Below are positions 37,645 through 41,500 of a stretch of 41,500 bases of DNA, piece by piece. The stretch spans positions 1 to 41,500 of the IMG/VR virus record IMGVR_UViG_3300048584_000027; one strand, written 5' to 3'. Positions within the stretch are counted from its first letter, which is position 1; each line of letters begins with the position of its first letter. The notes under the pieces were generated by a model that was given only the letters and a program-made list of their open reading frames with translations, did not search any database and was not told where the DNA came from. The translations under genes were made by a program, and so were the position numbers. The DNA comes from a virus.

Positions 37645-38262
37645 ATGGCAGACAACGCAGACGACAAAAAAAGTTCAATTGCTAATGAAGCGATTGAATT
37701 TATTGAATATTTTGATACATGGAAAAAGCTTGCAATTGCGATAGTAACCGTTATTTTTTGCTTGATTTTCTATTTTATGTGGGAGTCAAGAGTTCAGATT
37801 TCACGATATTTAATGCTAGAATTTGGTATGCCAGCTATAAACGAGGCTGTAATTGATCGCGAAGTAACTGAATTAATGCGAGATATTAACGCGAAAAGCG
37901 TTGCTGTGTGGGAACTGGATCTACAGAGCAACAAGCGCACGGCTCTATATGTTCGAGTTTCTGAAAAACGCTATGATCAGCTAGAAGGCACAACAGATCT
38001 AGCGATGAGGCCATACAGCGAATATACTGCAAACCTAATAAAAGCAATAACTTATAAAACATATTGCTCTAAGTTGGTTTCGAATAGCTCAATTTCTGAT
38101 GAGATGCGTAAAAGCGGAGTTACATACGTGTGTTATGCTGCAATTCCACCGGCGCACGGGATCGTGATCGGGCTACTCGTGGCGGGGTTTACTGCTGAAC
38201 CCGCAGCTGAAGATTTTGTAAAAATTCGAATGCTTGACGCCGCACAAGATATTATAAGGTAA
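37645..38262 (+). CDS. Putative holin, T4 T-like topology (205 aa)
   Basis: One transmembrane helix (KLAIAIVTVIFCLIFYFMW, about 28-46) after a charged N-terminus, then a soluble domain of about 155 residues (VAVWELDLQSNKRTALYVRV; SGVTYVCYAAIPPAHGIVIG) outside the membrane. T4 holin has the same size, single N-terminal helix and periplasmic domain. It stands first in the lysis cassette, directly before the endolysin. Sequence similarity to T is not obvious, so this is by place and topology. Confidence 0.6.
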   Translation: MADNADDKKSSIANEAIEFIEYFDTWKKLAIAIVTVIFCLIFYFMWESRVQISRYLMLEFGMPAINEAVIDREVTELMRDINAKSVAVWELDLQSNKRTALYVRVSEKRYDQLEGTTDLAMRPYSEYTANLIKAITYKTYCSKLVSNSSISDEMRKSGVTYVCYAAIPPAHGIVIGLLVAGFTAEPAAEDFVKIRMLDAAQDIIR

Positions 38263-38268
38263 TGAAAA

Positions 38269-38679
38269 ATGAGCAAATTTTCATTTAGCAAAAAAAGTTT
38301 AGAGAAATTACAGGGAGTTGATGAGAGGCTTGTAAAAGTTATCCACAGGGCGCTAGAGTTATCAACAGTTGATTTTGGCGTGCGTGAGGGTGTGAGAACG
38401 CAGGAGCAGCAAGATCATTATGTTTCAATTGGAGTATCAAAAACTAGAAATTCTCGCCACATAACTGGCCATGCAGTTGATTTGTATCCATCTGTTTTAC
38501 CTGAAAATTGGGGTAAAAATCCAGGTTCATTTTTGCCGATGCTTCGCGCTGTAAAAAAAGCTGGTGATGAACTCGGCGTAAAATTACGATTCGGGATAAA
38601 CTGGAAAAGCGATCCTGACTCGAAAATTGAAACAAAATTCATTGACGCGCCACACGTTGAGATTCCAATAAATGATTAA
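38269..38679 (+). CDS. Endolysin, M15 L-Ala-D-Glu peptidase (136 aa)
   Basis: Cuts peptide bonds in the cell wall. Zinc-ligand pattern of VanY/T5 endolysins: SRHITGHAVDLYP (H64, D71) and APHVEI (H129 with E131). Substrate end FGVREGVRTQEQQDHYVSIG is also typical. Length is nearly that of T5 endolysin. No signal peptide, so it needs the holin. Overlaps Rz by eight bases. Confidence 0.92.
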   Translation: MSKFSFSKKSLEKLQGVDERLVKVIHRALELSTVDFGVREGVRTQEQQDHYVSIGVSKTRNSRHITGHAVDLYPSVLPENWGKNPGSFLPMLRAVKKAGDELGVKLRFGINWKSDPDSKIETKFIDAPHVEIPIND

Positions 38680-39115
38680 CCCGATAATTTACTACGCAAA
38701 AATAGCAGTTGTTTTGGCGCTCGCGGTTATGATTTGGCGCAACTCCGTTTTGTCAGAAAAAAACGAGGAGCTTAATACTAAAAATTATGAGTTATCCACA
38801 TTATTGCTAGATGCGCAACAATCACAAAATTTAATCAAAGAAATTGACGCTAAAAGGACAAAAGAACTTGAAGACGCAAAAAGTAAAATTGCTGATCTTG
38901 AGCGTGACGTTATTGACGGTACTAGGCGGTTGCAGCTCGCCGCAACTTGTACAAAAACAACAACTTCAACCGCCACCAGCGTGGATGATGCAGCCGCCGC
39001 CCGACTTACTGACGCCGCTCAACGGAATTATTTCATACTCAGAGATCGAATCGAAACAGCAGGAACACAAATAAAGGGGCTGCAAGATTACATTCGCGAT
39101 ATTTGCTTAAAATGA
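38672..39115 (+). CDS. Rz: Inner-membrane spanin Rz (147 aa)
   Basis: One N-terminal transmembrane anchor (IIYYAKIAVVLALAVMIW) followed by a long coiled periplasmic helix (EKNEELNTKNYELSTLLLDA; KRTKELEDAKSKIADLERDV), ending QIKGLQDYIRDIC. With Rz1 it fuses inner and outer membranes. Rz1 is nested in another frame inside it. Confidence 0.88.
   Translation: MINPIIYYAKIAVVLALAVMIWRNSVLSEKNEELNTKNYELSTLLLDAQQSQNLIKEIDAKRTKELEDAKSKIADLERDVIDGTRRLQLAATCTKTTTSTATSVDDAAAARLTDAAQRNYFILRDRIETAGTQIKGLQDYIRDICLK
38868..39074 (+). CDS. Rz1: Outer-membrane lipoprotein spanin Rz1, nested in Rz (68 aa)
   Basis: In the +1 frame within Rz. A TTG at 38868 has AAAGGA 9 nt upstream and gives MKTQKVKLLILSVTLLTVLGGC, a lipoprotein signal with lipobox LGGC; the mature part is proline-rich (QKQQLQPPPAWMMQPPPDLL). 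A TTG at 38844 would add eight residues. No ATG is available. Fully nested spanin genes are typical of lambdoid phages. Confidence 0.82.
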   Translation: MKTQKVKLLILSVTLLTVLGGCSSPQLVQKQQLQPPPAWMMQPPPDLLTPLNGIISYSEIESKQQEHK

Positions 39116-39148
39116 AAAAGCCGCTGATTAGTGCGGCTTTATTTTTTA
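39115..39148. terminator. Bidirectional terminator, copy 1
   Basis: AAAGCCGC - TGATTAGT - GCGGCTTT with A-run before and TTTTTT after, directly at the Rz stop. It serves both the lysis operon and the convergent 39156-39359 gene. The 34 bases are repeated exactly at 39481-39514. Confidence 0.88.
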
Positions 39149-39155
39149 TGAGAAA

Positions 39156-39359
39156 TTAATTTATTACATCTCCGGCATCGTCTTGATGCAAAACGGATTC
39201 TATAGTTCCAATTATTTTTATCTCCGATCCGTTATCATCCTCAAAAAAAGCCAAGTCATGCCAAGCCTCAATGGAAGATTCAACTGCATCAGCGTCATAA
39301 TGGTCACGAGAATCAACAGCATCATAAGCAGCTCGTAAGTCATTTGTTGTATTTTTCAT
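39156..39359 (-). CDS. Hypothetical early protein (67 aa), acidic
   Basis: MKNTTNDLRAAYDAVDSRDH, then DADAVESSIEAWHDLAFFED and IKIIGTIESVLHQDD. First and only gene between its promoter (39387-39415) and terminator copy 1. No family recognised. Confidence 0.55.
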   Translation of the reverse strand: MKNTTNDLRAAYDAVDSRDHYDADAVESSIEAWHDLAFFEDDNGSEIKIIGTIESVLHQDDAGDVIN

Positions 39360-39386
39360 TTTTAAGCCTCCGTGTTTGATATGATT

Positions 39387-39415
39387 ACTATAACTAAAAT
39401 TTAGTTATTAGTCAA
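39387..39415 (-). promoter_or_regulatory. Early promoter, TTGACT N17 TATAGT
   Basis: TTGACT (39410-39415), TATAGT (39387-39392), leader AATCATATCAAAC. The spacer holds AACTAAA-TTTTAGTT, an imperfect dyad. Confidence 0.8.
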
Positions 39416-39480
39416 GTCTATTTAATTTAAATTTTCCAACAAAAAAATCAATATCTTAGCTAAATGTAATTTTTAATAAT

Positions 39481-39514
39481 AAAAAGCCGCTGATTAGTGC
39501 GGCTTTATTTTTTA
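39481..39514. terminator. Bidirectional terminator, copy 2
   Basis: Exact 34-bp copy of 39115-39148, again just below a minus-strand gene (39542-39964). Following bases are also similar (GAAATTAATTTATT), so the duplication extends somewhat further. Confidence 0.85.
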
Positions 39515-39541
39515 CATGAAATTAATTTATTTTATTACATT

Positions 39542-39964
39542 TCATCGCTGATTCATACTAATCACATGCTTGACAGTTCCAGAAATTATTAGCTCAGCCT
39601 CATAATCTGCATGTATCCTGATTGTGATAGAATCCCCGTTTTTTGGTTTTTCTTCACGAATAAAATAATCAAGATTACAATCACAAAAAGAGTAATCACA
39701 AGAAATAGTATTATTTTCAGTCATTTGTGCTTCAAGGAGTTCTGGAATTTCACACCAGTGTGTTACATTAATTTCGAAATTCTCAAGACCAGTGTCATAG
39801 CAGTATTGGCCGTCATATCGATTAGTGTTTATGCAGTGCCAGCCGATACGAATACGAGAATTCAAAACAAAATCCCGATAACCAATAAAAAATAAGGCAC
39901 CATTCGTGCACAGAACCTCTTTAAGCGGATCTGGCAATTTATCATTTACATCTATCCAGTTCAT
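39542..39964 (-). CDS. DUF551 protein with extra C-terminal domain (140 aa)
   Basis: Start MNWIDVNDKLPDPLKEVLCT after GGAG. The W-I-x-V-x-D-x-LP opening and NVTHWCEIPELLEAQ are DUF551 hallmarks, a frequent phage family of unknown role. DUF551 proteins normally end here; this one adds about 60 residues with Cys (CDYSFCDCNLDYF) and a beta part (DSITIRIHADYEAELIISGT). Confidence 0.75.
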   Translation of the reverse strand: MNWIDVNDKLPDPLKEVLCTNGALFFIGYRDFVLNSRIRIGWHCINTNRYDGQYCYDTGLENFEINVTHWCEIPELLEAQMTENNTISCDYSFCDCNLDYFIREEKPKNGDSITIRIHADYEAELIISGTVKHVISMNQR

Positions 39965-39968
39965 TTTG

Positions 39969-40169
39969 TTACTCCTCACATTTAAAAATGAGTTCAGATC
40001 GTCGTAGTGCAATCACGCCAAAGCCAAGATCAATCGCACAAAATCCGTTCTGCGCTATCAAAATTATAGTTCCTGTGTGTTTTTCATATTTAACAAACTC
40101 ACCGTTGCGGTACGTTGGTTGATGAATATTTACACGTTCTCCAACTTTAAAATCATGAATATTTGACAT
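39969..40169 (-). CDS. SH3-like small protein (66 aa)
   Basis: DFKVGERVNIHQPTYRNGEF, KHTGTIILIAQNGFCAIDLG, then VIALRRSEL. The GERV-N and TGTIILIA strands resemble the other small barrels of this phage. GGGGTGA precedes the start. Behind promoter 40217-40245, ahead of the DUF551 gene. Confidence 0.65.
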   Translation of the reverse strand: MSNIHDFKVGERVNIHQPTYRNGEFVKYEKHTGTIILIAQNGFCAIDLGFGVIALRRSELIFKCEE

Positions 40170-40216
40170 TTTATCACCCCAAGATAATTAATTTAAATCC
40201 CTCCATTTGTTACATA

Positions 40217-40245
40217 ACTATAAGCAAACATTGCTTACATGTCAA
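40217..40245 (-). promoter_or_regulatory. Early promoter, TTGACA N17 TATAGT
   Basis: TTGACA (40240-40245), TATAGT (40217-40222), spacer TGTAAGCAATGTTTGCT, in which AAGCAA and TTGCTT form a dyad. Drives 40169-39542. Confidence 0.85.
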
Positions 40246-40251
40246 GTTAAT

Positions 40252-40458
40252 TTATATTAGATTCACAACAACATTTACGGAAAATGTTATTATGAGAATC
40301 ATCATTACCGCATAAATTAAAATCAGTTTAGCTAGATTTATTTTTCCAGATTCGTAGGAATCGAAAACAGTTTGCAGGACGTTAGAATATCCCGCATACA
40401 GAACAAAAAAACCAAAAAATAGTGAGAGTTTTGATATTATTTCAATTAATATGTCCAT
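40252..40458 (-). CDS. Two-segment membrane protein, end of STAS operon (68 aa)
   Basis: Start MDILIEIISKL (ATG complementary to 40456-40458) after AAAGG. Two hydrophobic helices: LSLFFGFFVLYAGYSNVL and ILIYAVMMILIITFSVNVVV. A short polar loop (FDSYESGKINLAK) joins them. It overlaps the upstream gene. Last gene of the cluster. Function unknown. Confidence 0.6.
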   Translation of the reverse strand: MDILIEIISKLSLFFGFFVLYAGYSNVLQTVFDSYESGKINLAKLILIYAVMMILIITFSVNVVVNLI

Positions 40459-40660
40459 GATTATACCTTTTTTGTTGAATTTGTTGTCCAATATCTATAG
40501 ATGATTTATTATACCTGTTTTTATAATTATTATTATCATATGAAATAATTTGTTTAGCTTGATTAAATGATTTTAATATTACTTCTTTTTTAATGTCATC
40601 ACATATCTCATTGGATTTAATAAAATTATCAAGCATTTTGCAAATCAATAAAATATGCAC
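40442..40660 (-). CDS. Small basic protein of the STAS operon (72 aa, GTG start)
   Basis: GTG at 40660 with AGGGG 7 nt before it gives MHILLICKMLDNFIKSNEIC; a later ATG (MLDNFIK) lacks a ribosome site. Helical middle (CDDIKKEVILKSFNQAKQII), then an Asn/Tyr/Lys-rich, probably disordered end (SYDNNNYKNRYNKSS). Overlaps both neighbours closely. Unknown. Confidence 0.55.
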   Translation of the reverse strand: MHILLICKMLDNFIKSNEICDDIKKEVILKSFNQAKQIISYDNNNYKNRYNKSSIDIGQQIQQKRYNHGHIN

Positions 40661-40661
40661 A

Positions 40662-41027
40662 TTATTCCCCTGCCGCTAATTTATATTTATGTATGATTAA
40701 TTCAACGCCTTCATTGCTAACATCGTCATAACTAGATATGTCAAAACTAATATAATCTCTAGAGTTGCCTGTTAAAATATCCACAATTATATTTTTTGCT
40801 GTTTTGTAACCGTTGAATATTGCGATAAGAAAAATAATCGGCATCAATAAAAATAGGTATAAAAAGACATAGAATTTATATATTGATATAATTGAGTAAA
40901 AATGCTCTCCATTAAAATAACTATCATTATAGTGTAAAAAGAAAGGTTTTTTTCTGTTAATTGATGTCACTAGTTTATTATATTCTTCGCGTGTGAAATT
41001 TAATTTAATGTATTTTTTATCGTTCAT
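40662..41027 (-). CDS. Two-segment membrane protein of the STAS operon (121 aa)
   Basis: Polar N-terminus (KKYIKLNFTREEYNKLVTSI), two hydrophobic helices around 47-75 (YSIISIYKFYVFLYLFLLMP, IIFLIAIFNGY), and a C-terminal domain (DYISFDISSYDDVSNEGVEL). The start overlaps the STAS-like gene's end. The two soluble ends probably face the cytoplasm, where they could meet the STAS-like protein. Not recognised. Confidence 0.6.
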   Translation of the reverse strand: MNDKKYIKLNFTREEYNKLVTSINRKKPFFLHYNDSYFNGEHFYSIISIYKFYVFLYLFLLMPIIFLIAIFNGYKTAKNIIVDILTGNSRDYISFDISSYDDVSNEGVELIIHKYKLAAGE

Positions 41028-41310
41028 TCATCTCATCCTGTCTGATCTTTATTGTGATGGAAATAACCCCTAAAATATTAGAATCTGCAATTATCATGAT
41101 ATGTTCATAAAATTTATTTAATCCAATTTTTACAACTAAAATGCTAAAGAGTTCATCAGCATAACCGCGAGTCATTGATTTTAAATGGCTTAAATCAATT
41201 AAAACCTTTTCCCCGCTAGAGATTAATTTTTCTATTTCTTTTCTGTGAGTCATGGCCGATGTGCGAGAGGCTAAATCGGTGCCATCTATTCTGTATTTAA
41301 CTGTTTCCAT
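41017..41310 (-). CDS. STAS-like domain protein, DUF4325-like (97 aa)
   Basis: METVKYRIDGTDLASRTSAM, then EKVLIDLSHLKSMTRGYADE-LFSILVVKIG. The pattern G..L.SR..A..-..v.iDl..l.s....yadElf..lv...G is that of the STAS-like family DUF4325, whose fold is that of anti-sigma antagonists. ATG lies inside the last codons of the HTH gene with AGGA before it. Such proteins often work with a histidine-kinase-like ATPase; none is encoded here. The recognisable serine of phosphorylated STAS proteins is not evident. Confidence 0.65.
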   Translation of the reverse strand: METVKYRIDGTDLASRTSAMTHRKEIEKLISSGEKVLIDLSHLKSMTRGYADELFSILVVKIGLNKFYEHIMIIADSNILGVISITIKIRQDEMNER

Positions 41311-41476
41311 TTTTTTTATCCTCAATTTTCCAGCGCTTGCTATATACGATCCCGTCTACAACAATCCACCCCTCGTTAACCCATCGCGTAACTTGCTGTG
41401 GCATTTTTCCGAGATGGCGCGCAAAAGCGGCTTTGCAGCCGCCGAAGTTTTTGTTGATATATTCTTCAATTAGCAT
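41297..41476 (-). CDS. Small HTH DNA-binding protein across the circle junction (59 aa)
   Basis: MLIEEYINKNFGGCKAAFAR-HLGKMPQQVTRWVNEGWIVV. The K-AAFAR-LGK-PQQVTRW segment is a Cro/YdaS-type helix-turn-helix, and IVVDGIVYSKRW is the usual beta end of such small phage regulators. GGAGG lies 8 nt upstream within the 104-295 gene on the other side of the junction. Overlaps the STAS-like gene by 14 bases, so it belongs to the operon and may regulate it. Confidence 0.8.
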   Translation of the reverse strand: MLIEEYINKNFGGCKAAFARHLGKMPQQVTRWVNEGWIVVDGIVYSKRWKIEDKKNGNS

Positions 41477-41500
41477 CTATCGATCCTCCAATTTTTCAAC
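41374..41500. repeat. Right copy of the 127-bp terminal repeat
   Basis: Identical to 1-127; see the left copy. The unique circle is therefore 41,373 bp. Confidence 0.9.

Noticed and set aside
1-41500. Lysogeny module, attachment site, insertion sequence, tRNA or CRISPR array
   Set aside because: No integrase, excisionase, transposase, tRNA-like cloverleaf or repeat-spacer array was found on reading both strands.

Overview
This window is one complete circular phage genome written as a linear contig. Bases 1-127 are repeated exactly at 41374-41500, the usual signature of an assembler closing a circle on a 127-mer, so the unique genome is about 41,373 bp. Gene content is that of a contractile-tailed (myovirus) Caudoviricetes phage. 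The virion module is of the DUF1073 portal / DUF2213 / DUF2184 capsid / DUF4054 / DUF3383 sheath / DUF3277 tube type, as known from Bcep781-like and AP22-like phages. The replication module is lambda-type (Cro, O-like and P-like proteins, RecE-type exonuclease, SSB, RusA), and lysis uses Rz/Rz1 spanins. Together these suggest a Gram-negative, probably gammaproteobacterial host. No integrase, CI-type repressor, tRNA or CRISPR array was seen, so the phage looks lytic although it carries a Cro.

Layout. (1) 1-3571, minus strand: small accessory early genes, including a GNAT acetyltransferase and a tandem pair of paralogues. (2) 3720-22542, plus strand: terminases, portal, head morphogenesis, capsid, neck, sheath, tube, tail chaperones with a -1 frameshift, tape measure, baseplate, fibre and fibre chaperone. 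(3) 22596-24850: a minus-strand zinc-ribbon gene, then five unassigned plus-strand late genes. (4) 24979-37504, minus strand: the long early region. Transcription starts at cro and runs leftward through O, P, a two-HTH regulator, a Dam methylase, many small genes, a proteasome-like Ntn hydrolase, RusA, RecE-like exonuclease and SSB. (5) 37645-39115, plus strand: lysis cassette (T4-like holin candidate, M15 endolysin, Rz, nested Rz1). (6) 39156-41476 and on through the circle junction into 1-586, minus strand: more accessory genes, ending in an AT-rich cluster of an HTH protein, a STAS-like (DUF4325) protein and two membrane proteins.

How it works together. Cro probably controls its own promoter through two palindromes at 37523-37564. 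O and P would load the host helicase at an origin inside the O gene, where three 20-bp palindromic iterons lie beside three tandem AT-rich 12-mers. Opposite to cro-O transcription lies a short promoter-to-terminator unit placed like the lambda oop RNA. At least nine early promoters share one extended sequence: a TTGACN box, a TATAAGCAAA-type spacer, TATAGT and a conserved leader. Two late plus-strand operons share a different, weaker motif. There is no gene-free stretch longer than about 300 bases; the larger gaps (24851-24978, 26597-26879, 37505-37644) hold promoters, hairpins and RNA candidates described below.
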